13,067 nucleotides of DNA, taken from the NCBI GenBank assembly GCA_031284185.1, contig JAITAJ010000103.1:1-13067 (forward strand). The letters are read 5' to 3'. The notes below the pieces were generated by a model. That model was not told where the DNA came from. It saw only the letters and a list, made by a program, of their open reading frames with translations, and ran no database searches. Below are positions 7,237-13,067 of this stretch, in pieces; within the stretch, counting starts at the first letter, position 1, and each line of letters opens with the position of its first letter. The position numbers and the translations under genes are program-made. The DNA comes from Accumulibacter sp. (GTDB taxonomy: Bacteria; Pseudomonadota; Gammaproteobacteria; Burkholderiales; Rhodocyclaceae).

Positions 7237-8418
7237 TTATCGTTTGACTTTCACCAGCGAGCGTTTTCCAGACGCATACTCGCTGTCTTCCCAGATCGTC
7301 CATTGACCATCCTGCACGACATATTTCGTCATGAGCGGAATGGCGTTCTGGCCGTGTTCGTCGTAAGTGACCCTGCCGATCAGCGTGTCGTCGTCCTCGA
7401 TCCGGCCCAATGCGGTGATGAGCGCCTTGCGGCTAGGCCCCACTTTTTCGATCGTGTCGATGATCTGCTTCATGCTGGCGAACGCGAATATTCCGAGCGC
7501 TTCGGCCGGCTGGGCGTAGCCCTGTCTGGCGTAGGCTTCGGTGAACGCCTTGCCGCCCGCGAGTTTCTCGACCGGCGCGCCGTCGAGAAAGCTCAGGGTT
7601 CCTTCGGCAAGCTCGGCGCCGACGCCCGAAATATAGGCGTCCGACTTGATGCCGGAGGTGCCCTCGAATTGCAGCTCGAGGTCGAGCTTGTCCATTTGCG
7701 AGCGGATGCGGACACCCAGCGGAGTCAATCCGCCGAAATACAGCACCTCGGCGCCCAGCGCCTTGATCTTGGTCAGTTCGGTCGTGAAGTCCTGCTGTTC
7801 GGAGGTCACGCCGAAGATACCGAGCGCTTCGCCGCCCTGCTCGGTCAGGAACTTGACGAAAAAGTCCTTGTGCGCCTTGCCGTAGTCGGTCGTGTCGTGA
7901 ATGATCGCAAACTTCTCGTAGCCCTGCGAGCGCATGAAAGCCGACGCGACCTTGTTCTGATATTCCTGCGTGCCGATCGTGCGGAAGATTTCGGGGTAGT
8001 CGTTGCCGTAAGTGATCTTCGGTTCGACCGCGCCCCAGACGATGACCGGCATCTTGAAACGGTGGTAGATGTCGACCGTGCCGAGCGCCACCGCGGAACA
8101 GTAGTGCGTCGCCGCGCCGATGATCCTGGCGTCGGACGCCATTTTCGTCGCGACCTGCACGCCGATGTTGGCCTTGCATTCGTCGTCGAGCGCGACGAGT
8201 TCATACTGGTACTTCGACTTCGGGTCGGCATTTTGCAGCCTGACCGCCAGATCGGCCGAATTCCGCGCGCCCAGCCCGACGGCGCTGTTTCCGCCGGTCA
8301 GGGGACCGATGTAACCCACCTTGACGACTTCCTTCGCCGCAACCGGCGCGGCCCCGAGAACGGCGGCCAGACAAAGCGCACCCCCCAAACCTGACCAGCG
8401 AGCCTTATTCATCCGCAT
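7237..8418 (-). CDS. livK: Periplasmic substrate-binding protein of the LIV-type ABC importer (LivK-like)
   Basis: This 393-residue secreted binding protein delivers substrate to LivH/LivM. The ATG at 8418 has GAGAGG six bases upstream. Residues 1-28 are a Sec signal peptide (RWSGLGGALCLAAVLGAAPVAA), with a likely cut before KEVVKVGYIGPLTG, the typical mature start of the type I fold. Cys81 in DDEC and Cys107 in THYCS match the conserved disulfide pair of the family. The segment that usually shapes the amino-acid pocket reads VIVWGAVEPKITYG (125-138) instead of the common ISPxAT-type sequence, so the ligand may not be leucine, isoleucine or valine. It is the first gene of the operon and lies behind a sigma-54-like promoter. 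Peptidase linkage suggests an acylated or conjugated amino acid. Confidence 0.93.
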   Translation of the reverse strand: MRMNKARWSGLGGALCLAAVLGAAPVAAKEVVKVGYIGPLTGGNSAVGLGARNSADLAVRLQNADPKSKYQYELVALDDECKANIGVQVATKMASDARIIGAATHYCSAVALGTVDIYHRFKMPVIVWGAVEPKITYGNDYPEIFRTIGTQEYQNKVASAFMRSQGYEKFAIIHDTTDYGKAHKDFFVKFLTEQGGEALGIFGVTSEQQDFTTELTKIKALGAEVLYFGGLTPLGVRIRSQMDKLDLELQFEGTSGIKSDAYISGVGAELAEGTLSFLDGAPVEKLAGGKAFTEAYARQGYAQPAEALGIFAFASMKQIIDTIEKVGPSRKALITALGRIEDDDTLIGRVTYDEHGQNAIPLMTKYVVQDGQWTIWEDSEYASGKRSLVKVKR

Positions 8419-8456
8419 TTCAAGCCTCTCTCAAGATATGAACGATGGCAGGGAGT

Positions 8457-8472
8457 AGCAATTTCCATGCCT
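8457..8472 (-). promoter_or_regulatory. Putative sigma-54 promoter of the liv-peptidase operon
   Basis: The minus strand reads AGGCATGGAAATTGCT from 8472 to 8457, against the consensus TGGCACG-N4-TTGCW. The invariant GG (8471-8470) and GC (8459-8458) are present with the required 10 bases between them; only two of the eleven or so less invariant bases differ. A start about 12 bases downstream (near 8446) would give a leader of about 28 bases holding the livK ribosome binding site. Sigma-54 control would link the transporter to nitrogen status or a dedicated enhancer-binding protein. No activator site was recognised upstream. Confidence 0.55.
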
Positions 8473-9240
8473 GATACGGCTTCGCGCCGGTTCGAGCCAT
8501 CGCCTCGCCGTGCCGCTTGCGCCGTGAAGCGGCGCGCCGCAAGTCCCGCGAGTGAATGGGAAATGGCGGGGCGGGGCCGAAAAGAACCGCCGAATCAGGC
8601 AGCGCTCGTGAAAGCGAACGCCTCGGCGCGAACCGGAGAGGATACCGCCTTTCCGCCTTCCTTTCATCCGGCACTGCTCCACGCGAGGGAGAGAGTGGCC
8701 GCGGTCTTCGCGCGATCGTCCCGCGAGCGGACAGGAACAGCGTGCCGCCCAATACCGTCGCCGGCGCCAAGCGCGCTCACGCCTTCCGTCGACAGGCCGG
8801 AAGGCCCGCCTCGACCGTTTCCTTCGTCTGGATGGGAAAGAGTCCGCGGACGTCGCGGCTGCCATACGCGACGTCCCGCGCCCATGAAAAGGCGATCGAA
8901 CCTTCTTCCATGAAGATCGTCGCGGCCGGTCACGCACTGATGGAGGGCATCATGCACCATCGTGGACGGAATCTGGATGAAATCGGCGCGGGCGGCGGCG
9001 GGAAGGCTGCCTCGCATTCGTTCCGGTCCGGCGGCAGCGCCGCTTGCGGGAAGGCCGCCGGGTGTCGATGTGCCGGACGACATTCTGAAGAACAGGTCTT
9101 CCTTGGGGGAGAAAAAGCGTTCCATCCCCCAGGCTCTCGAAGAAATTCAATGAATCATGCGTCTGGGTAGGGACGGCGGCCTGGCGGCTCGACCGGAAAC
9201 GATGCCTCGGCAAACGACGAAATGACGCTCGATACTCAGG
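8473..9240. other. Gene-free GC-rich stretch upstream of livK and downstream of nudC
   Basis: Frames exist on both strands, up to 204 codons, but they overlap each other, are rich in Arg, Gly, Ser and Pro, and show no recognised motif or convincing ribosome binding site. Inverted repeats occur near 8511-8533 (GCCGCTT with AAGCGGC). The livK operon's upstream activating region should lie in the first part. The part near 8940-9240 could be the remnant of a gene too decayed to name. I see no terminator with a T-run behind nudC. Confidence 0.55.
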
Positions 9241-10047
9241 TCATGGCCTTCCTTTGCCGTCCCGCGCGGAGCGCGTCTGCCGGCATGCCGCGTCGATCAG
9301 GTGGCGGGCGATGCTGGCCTGGTCGGGAAGCGGAGGCACCGCGTCGCGGGGAAACCAGCTCGCGGCCTCGATCTCGACGGGATCGGGCGTAATCTCGCCA
9401 CCGGCGTAGTCGGCAAAGAAGGCGATCATCAAGGAATTGGGGAAGGGCCACGGCTGACTGCGGAAGTAGCGCATATTGGCGATCTCGATGCCCACTTCCT
9501 CGCGTACCTCGCGGACGGCGCACTGTTCGACGGTTTCGCCGGCCTCGACGAAGCCCGCCAGCGCGCTGAACACTCCGGGACGGAAATGCGGGCTGCGCGC
9601 CAGCAGCAGTTCGTCGCCGCGTTCGACCAGGACCATCACCGCCGGCGAGATGCGCGGATAGGCCAACAGGCCGCAGGCCGGGCAGATCATGGCGAACTCG
9701 CCGGGTTTCTTCGTCGTCGGCGTGCCGCAGTGGCCGCAAAAACGATGATTCTTCTGCCAGTCCAGGAGTTCGCTGGCGCGTCCGGCCAGCGCGAAAGCCT
9801 CGGCGCCGGCGAGTCCATGCAGCGGACGCAGCAAGGCCAGCTCGCCGGAGACGGAGGCATGGACGGCAGGAGGCTCGATCTCGGCGGCATGGCAGGGCCG
9901 CCCCTGCCAGTCGCCGATGCGCAGCGCCATCGCGGGATTACCGAAATCGGCGGCGCGACCGAACGGAAAGGTCTTGCCGGCCGGCCCCCCATCCACGACG
10001 AAAAACTGATTCTTGCAGCGCAACAGCCAATAGGAAGCCTCGTCCAT
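9241..10047 (-). CDS. nudC: NAD(+) diphosphatase / NAD-cap RNA decapping hydrolase NudC
   Basis: This 268-residue cytoplasmic Nudix hydrolase splits NADH or NAD+ into NMN(H) and AMP; family members also remove the NAD cap from RNA 5' ends. A four-cysteine zinc site is visible (CGHCG at 104-108, CPACG at 122-126). The Nudix box spans 165-187, with Gly165, Glu171 and REVREEVGI at the end, followed by the NudC hallmark SQPWPFPNSLM (197-207). The length suits the family (E. coli NudC is about 257). The ATG at 10047 is preceded by AGGGA overlapping the stop of the HDOD gene, 11 bases away, so the two are probably co-transcribed and translationally coupled. The frame continues open upstream into the HDOD gene in another phase; that part is noise. 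Confidence 0.96.
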   Translation of the reverse strand: MDEASYWLLRCKNQFFVVDGGPAGKTFPFGRAADFGNPAMALRIGDWQGRPCHAAEIEPPAVHASVSGELALLRPLHGLAGAEAFALAGRASELLDWQKNHRFCGHCGTPTTKKPGEFAMICPACGLLAYPRISPAVMVLVERGDELLLARSPHFRPGVFSALAGFVEAGETVEQCAVREVREEVGIEIANMRYFRSQPWPFPNSLMIAFFADYAGGEITPDPVEIEAASWFPRDAVPPLPDQASIARHLIDAACRQTRSARDGKGRP

Positions 10048-10058
10048 GGTTTCGATCC

Positions 10059-11234
10059 CTAGAACTGTATCGTTTCGGCGAAAGACAGCGCCTTCATCTG
10101 CGCCTGATTGAAAGTGTCGGACGAAAGGCCGAGCATGCCGGCCTGGGTGGCGATGGCTTCGCCATCCTCGCCTTCGCAGGCAATCGCCAGATCGAGGAAG
10201 GGGCCATAGACGCCGCCGCGCCCGAGCAGCGCGTCGCAGATCGTTTCGGGCAGGCTCATCGTTTCGAGCACCTTGCCCGTGGGGAGGCCGAGCAAGGTTT
10301 CGAGCATCGAGAACGCGCCGGTGATGAACAGATTGTCGTACTCGTTCCTGTCCACAAGCCCCTGGCCGAGAATTTCCATCAGGCGGGCGCGGTACAGCGC
10401 CGTATGCATCTGAGCCTGCGCCGCCGGGTCCTTGCTGGCCGTGGCCAACAGCAAGGAGAGCCATTTGTTGAGCTTGTCGTAACCGAGGATGCTTACCGCG
10501 TGACGGAAGGACTGTATCTCGCAGGACAAGCCGAATCCGGCGGAATTGATGTAGCGCAGCAATTTGTAGGAGAGCGTCACGTCCTGTTTCAGCGCGGTCT
10601 CGATTTCCCTGATTTCGGCATTCTTTCGCACCAGGTTCATGATCTGGATGATCTGCGCCTGGGCGGGATTGATCGCCTTGGCCTGCGCGCCGGAGGATTG
10701 CTTGAAGAACCAGCTCGCGGCGGCGTTGAGGCCGGCATTCAGGCAATCCTGAAAGCCTTGCCGGTCGGGAACGTTGAAGGCCACGCCGATCCCGTGAGGC
10801 TGTGTCTGCGCGGCGAGGCTCTTCATCCGGGGCGGCGGGAAGCGCTTCGCGTCCAGACCGATGAAACGGAAGGCGACGCCGGACGAGAAGGCGGTCTCGG
10901 CATGTTCGTCGATCATCAGGCACAGCGCTGCCTGAGTGGATTGCAGCGTTGAAACCAGATTCGCCGCGTCCGGGGCGGCAAACGCCGCGCCCGGCAATTC
11001 AAAAGTGACGTTGGACGGCGCGTTCCATTCGAGCAATCCCCTGTCCCAAGGCGTTTCCCCGCAGTTGATGAACACCGGCTTTCCATCCACCGGCCAGTCG
11101 GCAGCCAAGGACCGCAGCGCGCCCGCCGCGTCGCGCGGCGTCGCGCCGTTCAGCAGATGCAGGTTGAGGCGGTTGGCAAGAATCCGGTTCTGGCGGTTGA
11201 TCAGGGGCTGATGGGAAATGAATATATCGGGCAT
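10059..11234 (-). CDS. EAL-like/HDOD-domain signalling protein
   Basis: This 391-residue cytoplasmic protein has an N-terminal region that opens FISHQPLINRQNRILANRL, the position and style of the FIARQPI opening of YuxH-type EAL proteins. I do not find an E-x-L motif or the usual metal ligands, so the EAL half is probably a non-catalytic ligand or partner domain. Residues from about 185 form an HDOD domain. Its conserved core is near 215-262: DVTLSYKLLRYINSAGFG, then the SFRHAVSILGYDKLNKWL segment. HDOD proteins scaffold signalling in motility, biofilm and stress responses. The ATG at 11234 has AGGT eight bases upstream; the frame extends further upstream without family sequence, so this shorter start is preferred. 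It is the first gene of a pair with nudC and divergent from the methyltransferase gene. Confidence 0.88.
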   Translation of the reverse strand: MPDIFISHQPLINRQNRILANRLNLHLLNGATPRDAAGALRSLAADWPVDGKPVFINCGETPWDRGLLEWNAPSNVTFELPGAAFAAPDAANLVSTLQSTQAALCLMIDEHAETAFSSGVAFRFIGLDAKRFPPPRMKSLAAQTQPHGIGVAFNVPDRQGFQDCLNAGLNAAASWFFKQSSGAQAKAINPAQAQIIQIMNLVRKNAEIREIETALKQDVTLSYKLLRYINSAGFGLSCEIQSFRHAVSILGYDKLNKWLSLLLATASKDPAAQAQMHTALYRARLMEILGQGLVDRNEYDNLFITGAFSMLETLLGLPTGKVLETMSLPETICDALLGRGGVYGPFLDLAIACEGEDGEAIATQAGMLGLSSDTFNQAQMKALSFAETIQF

Positions 11235-11588
11235 GACGGTTACCTGAAGAGTATTCAATCGGTTTTGCCACGGGCGCTCCGACCCGCTTTCGCATCCCCG
11301 GTGAATCCGAACACACGAGTCTGAATTCCTTCTCGGCAACCCGCATTGTCCGCCAAAATCGCCCGGAACGGTGCCGAGGATGGTTTTTCCCGGAAATGCG
11401 CCATCCGGCTGACCGTGATCGCAAAACCCACGGCGTTTTCGTGGAGCGATTCCGTTAAAATCCGCGTATGCAAACATTGTTCATCGCCGGGCGCGGCAAT
11501 ATCGCGCGGCGGCGCTGCCCCGTGGCCGGCGCCGCCCGTCGGAATCGGCGCCCGAATGCCTCTCCTGAAGTCAAGCGATCCTGATCCT
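11235..11588. other. Divergent intergenic region with a structured methyltransferase leader
   Basis: This 354-base gap separates two divergent genes and must hold both promoters. On the plus strand TAAAAT at 11456-11461 is a good -10 hexamer, but no good -35 is spaced correctly. A start near 11468 would give a leader of about 120 bases. That leader contains a GC-rich hairpin, GGCGGCGC at 11508-11515 with GCGCCGCC at 11529-11536. The HDOD gene's promoter is not evident. An in-frame ATG at 11556 could extend the methyltransferase by 11 residues. Confidence 0.5.
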
Positions 11589-12743
11589 ATGGAAAATTTT
11601 TTTGCCACGTGTCCGCGCGGCCTGGAACCCTTGCTCTGCGAGGACATCGCCGCCGCCGGCGCGACGGATTGCAGGGTCGTGCCCGGCGGCGCGCATTTTT
11701 CCACCGACTGGCGCGGCTGTTATGCGCTCAACCTGCATTCGCGCATCGCCACGCGCGTGCTGTGGCGCGTGGCGCACGGTCGCTACGCCCGGGAGGACGA
11801 CATTTACCGATTGGCGCTGGACGCGCCCTGGCCGAAATGGTTCGACGCCGACCGGACCCTGCGCGTCGACGTGGTGGCCGTCAAGAGTCCGCTGAAAAGC
11901 CTGGAATTCATCACCCTGCGCGTCAAGGACGCGGTGTGCGACCGCTTCCGCGCGGACAAGGGCGTCCGGCCGAGCGTCGATACACGCGACCCGGACGCGC
12001 GCGTACATGCCTTCCTGACCGCCGATGCCTGCACGCTGTACCTCGATACCTCGGGCGCGCCGCTTTATCAGCGCGGTCTGCGCCAGAAGACGGTGGACGC
12101 GCCGCTCAAGGAAAACCTGGCCGCCGGCATCCTGCGCCTGTCCGGCTGGCGGCCGGGCACGCCGCTGATCGATCCGATGTGCGGCAGCGGCACTTTCCTG
12201 TCCGAGGCGGCGCAGATGGCGCTCGCCATCGCGCCGGGCGCGGGCGGGCGCGGTTTCGGCTTTCAGCGTCTGCGAAACTTCCAGTTGGAGACCTGGAAAA
12301 CGCTGCTCGACGCCGCCCAGGAGGCGGAGAAACCGGCGCAGCCGGCGCAAATCTGGGGCAGCGACATTTCCCCGTCCGCCGTGCGCGCCGCGCTCGCCAA
12401 CCTCGACCGGGCCGGTCTGCTGCCCGCGGTCACGCTCTCCGCGGGCGACATTCTGGAAATCGACGCGCCGGCGCCGACCGGCATCCTGGTGGCCAATCCG
12501 CCCTACGGCGAGCGCCTGTCGGATCAGGAGGAGCTGGCGGCCTTCTATCCCCGGCTCGGCGGCGCGCTGAAGCGCAAGTTTGCCGGCTGGAACTGTTTTC
12601 TGCTCACGTCCGACCCGCGCTTGCCGAAGCTGAAGCGTCTTGTGCCCGGCAGAAAGACTCCGCTCTACAACGGCGCGATCGAATGCCGCCTGTTTGGATT
12701 CACGATGGTCGCCGGAAGCAATCGACGCGCCGCGAGAGGCTGA
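11589..12743 (+). CDS. THUMP-domain class I SAM-dependent RNA methyltransferase (RlmL-like)
   Basis: This 384-residue enzyme is predicted to methylate guanine N2 in RNA, most likely 23S rRNA, as the RlmL half of E. coli RlmKL does. The N-terminus ENFFATCPRGLEPLL is the classic start of the family and sets the chosen ATG, although the Shine-Dalgarno there is weak. A THUMP RNA-binding region covers about 45-160. It is followed by LYQRGLRQK, then the SAM-binding motif I DPMCGSGTFLSEAAQMA (195-211), an acidic WGSDIS (256-261) and the catalytic NPPYGERL (303-310). The length matches standalone RlmL-type proteins; the RlmK half of the E. coli fusion is absent. The exact target base is inferred from homology. 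It is a single gene, divergent from the HDOD-nudC pair, with an IS607-type element downstream. Confidence 0.9.
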   Translation: MENFFATCPRGLEPLLCEDIAAAGATDCRVVPGGAHFSTDWRGCYALNLHSRIATRVLWRVAHGRYAREDDIYRLALDAPWPKWFDADRTLRVDVVAVKSPLKSLEFITLRVKDAVCDRFRADKGVRPSVDTRDPDARVHAFLTADACTLYLDTSGAPLYQRGLRQKTVDAPLKENLAAGILRLSGWRPGTPLIDPMCGSGTFLSEAAQMALAIAPGAGGRGFGFQRLRNFQLETWKTLLDAAQEAEKPAQPAQIWGSDISPSAVRAALANLDRAGLLPAVTLSAGDILEIDAPAPTGILVANPPYGERLSDQEELAAFYPRLGGALKRKFAGWNCFLLTSDPRLPKLKRLVPGRKTPLYNGAIECRLFGFTMVAGSNRRAARG

Positions 12744-12856
12744 CGGATTCAATGCTTCCGCTCGAGGTGGAGCGGCAGCCGCTCTGCGGTTCGCGCCGAT
12801 CCATTTCCTGCCGTCCGTGCCCCATGCGTGGCGCGCTCGCTCGGAGTCCTGATCGC

Positions 12857-12873
12857 AGCCCCGTATCGGGGCT
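12857..12873 (+). terminator. Possible terminator of the methyltransferase gene
   Basis: AGCCCCG-TAT-CGGGGCT makes a perfect 7-bp stem with a three-base loop, 113 bases after the methyltransferase stop. It is followed by TGAACAG and then TTTTCTT, so the T-rich tract is displaced by about seven bases. It may be a weak intrinsic terminator or part of the adjoining insertion element's edge. Confidence 0.45.
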
Positions 12874-12885
12874 TGAACAGTTTTC

Positions 12886-12914
12886 TTGAAATCTATGTAA
12901 ACATATGCTAATCT
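12886..12914 (+). promoter_or_regulatory. Possible promoter of the IS607-type recombinase gene
   Basis: TTGAAA (12886-12891) is a good -35; 17 bases later comes a poor -10, TAATCT (12909-12914). Two AATCTAT words flank the spacer. The strip is strikingly AT-rich against its surroundings, as expected near the left end of an IS607-type element. A transcript from here would have almost no leader. Confidence 0.3.
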
Positions 12915-12921
12915 ATCTAAA

Positions 12922-13067
12922 ATGGAGAGGATATTAAGCATAGGCGAGGCGGCGAAGTCGCTGGGAGTGTCGATCACGACGCTTCGGCGCTGGGAGGCTT
13001 GCGGGCGGATTCAGGCAGAGCATACGGCGGGCGGGCATCGCCGGTATGATCTGGCGAAGATTCGTCC
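12922..13067 (+). CDS. tnpA: IS607-family serine recombinase TnpA, N-terminal part (truncated by window edge)
   Basis: Forty-eight codons are visible. They encode a MerR-like helix-turn-helix DNA-binding domain: ILSIGEAAKSLGVSITTLRRW, then EACGRI and TAGGHRRYDLAKIR. This combination, especially the closing GGHRRY, is the N-terminus of IS607-type transposases, in which the small HTH precedes a serine-resolvase catalytic domain; that domain would lie beyond the window. TnpA moves the element through a circular intermediate, usually without marked target duplication. A MerR-family regulator is the alternative, but the sequence fits IS607 better. A purine-rich GGAGAGG occurs just after the start codon, not before it, and the start is set by the conserved sequence. 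Confidence 0.82.
   Translation, partial: MERILSIGEAAKSLGVSITTLRRWEACGRIQAEHTAGGHRRYDLAKIR

Larger units (their letters stand above)
12881..13067 (+). mobile_element. Left part of an IS607-type insertion sequence
   Basis: The abrupt change from GC-rich sequence to an AT-rich strip near 12881, followed at once by the tnpA start, places the left end of the element within roughly 12844-12920. The exact boundary cannot be fixed, because IS607 elements lack terminal inverted repeats. The rest of tnpA, and a tnpB gene if there is one, would be outside the window. Confidence 0.5.

Noticed and set aside
6649..8394. 581-codon plus-strand frame
   Set aside because: It is antisense to livH and livK, which are clear family members. 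Long charged antisense frames are normal in GC-rich genes.
8556..9170. 204-codon plus-strand frame upstream of livK
   Set aside because: It has no recognised motif and biased composition, overlaps equally long frames on the other strand and lacks a good ribosome binding site.
9241..10923. 560-codon frame joining part of the HDOD gene region to NudC
   Set aside because: The N-terminal half is an out-of-phase reading of the HDOD gene. NudC homology begins at the ATG at 10047.
11571..12977. 468-codon minus-strand frame over the methyltransferase gene
   Set aside because: It is antisense to a gene with intact THUMP, SAM-binding and catalytic motifs; its own translation is low complexity.

Overview
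The window looks like the chromosome of a GC-rich Gram-negative proteobacterium. The evidence is a secreted autotransporter-type adhesin, a periplasmic-binding-protein ABC importer, NudC, an EAL/HDOD regulator and a standalone RlmL-like RNA methyltransferase. A betaproteobacterium is my best guess, from the look of the HDOD and methyltransferase proteins; no rRNA or other strong marker is present, so this is inference. GC content drops visibly in two places: the adhesin end (1-1492) and the strip around 1910-2030.

Layout. (1) 1-1492, minus strand: the N-terminal 497 codons of a large repeat-built autotransporter adhesin, cut by the window edge; it has a GTG start and a clear ribosome binding site. 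(2) 1493-2406: a gene-free repeat island with a perfect (GCTT)19 microsatellite, a long inverted repeat with 34-base arms, and a tandem array of 118-bp period built from 30-bp subunits. The last subunit supplies the stop codon and final residues of the next gene. (3) 2407-8418, minus strand: a six-gene operon in transcription order livK, livH, livM, livG, livF, M20 metallopeptidase. The genes overlap or nearly touch, except for a hairpin between livK and livH. A good match to a sigma-54 promoter lies just upstream of livK. (4) 8419-9240: a gene-free stretch. (5) 9241-11234, minus strand: an EAL-like/HDOD signalling protein followed by nudC, 11 bases apart. (6) 11589-12743, plus strand: a THUMP/methyltransferase gene divergent from the HDOD gene. 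(7) 12922-13067, plus strand: the first 48 codons of an IS607-type serine recombinase gene, with a short AT-rich stretch in front of it.

How the parts fit. The Liv genes encode a complete hydrophobic-amino-acid-type importer: binding protein, two permeases, two ATPases. The co-transcribed peptidase suggests that an N-acyl amino acid or small peptide-like compound is imported and then deacylated or hydrolysed in the cytoplasm. The repeat island lies between the end of this operon and the start of the adhesin gene. Its tetranucleotide tract is the kind of element that slips during replication, so length-dependent switching of adhesin expression is the most interesting hypothesis here. No CRISPR array, prophage, tRNA or rRNA was seen. 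I do not see a clearly new defence or biosynthetic system; the most unusual content is the repeat island and the atypical LivG signature motif.
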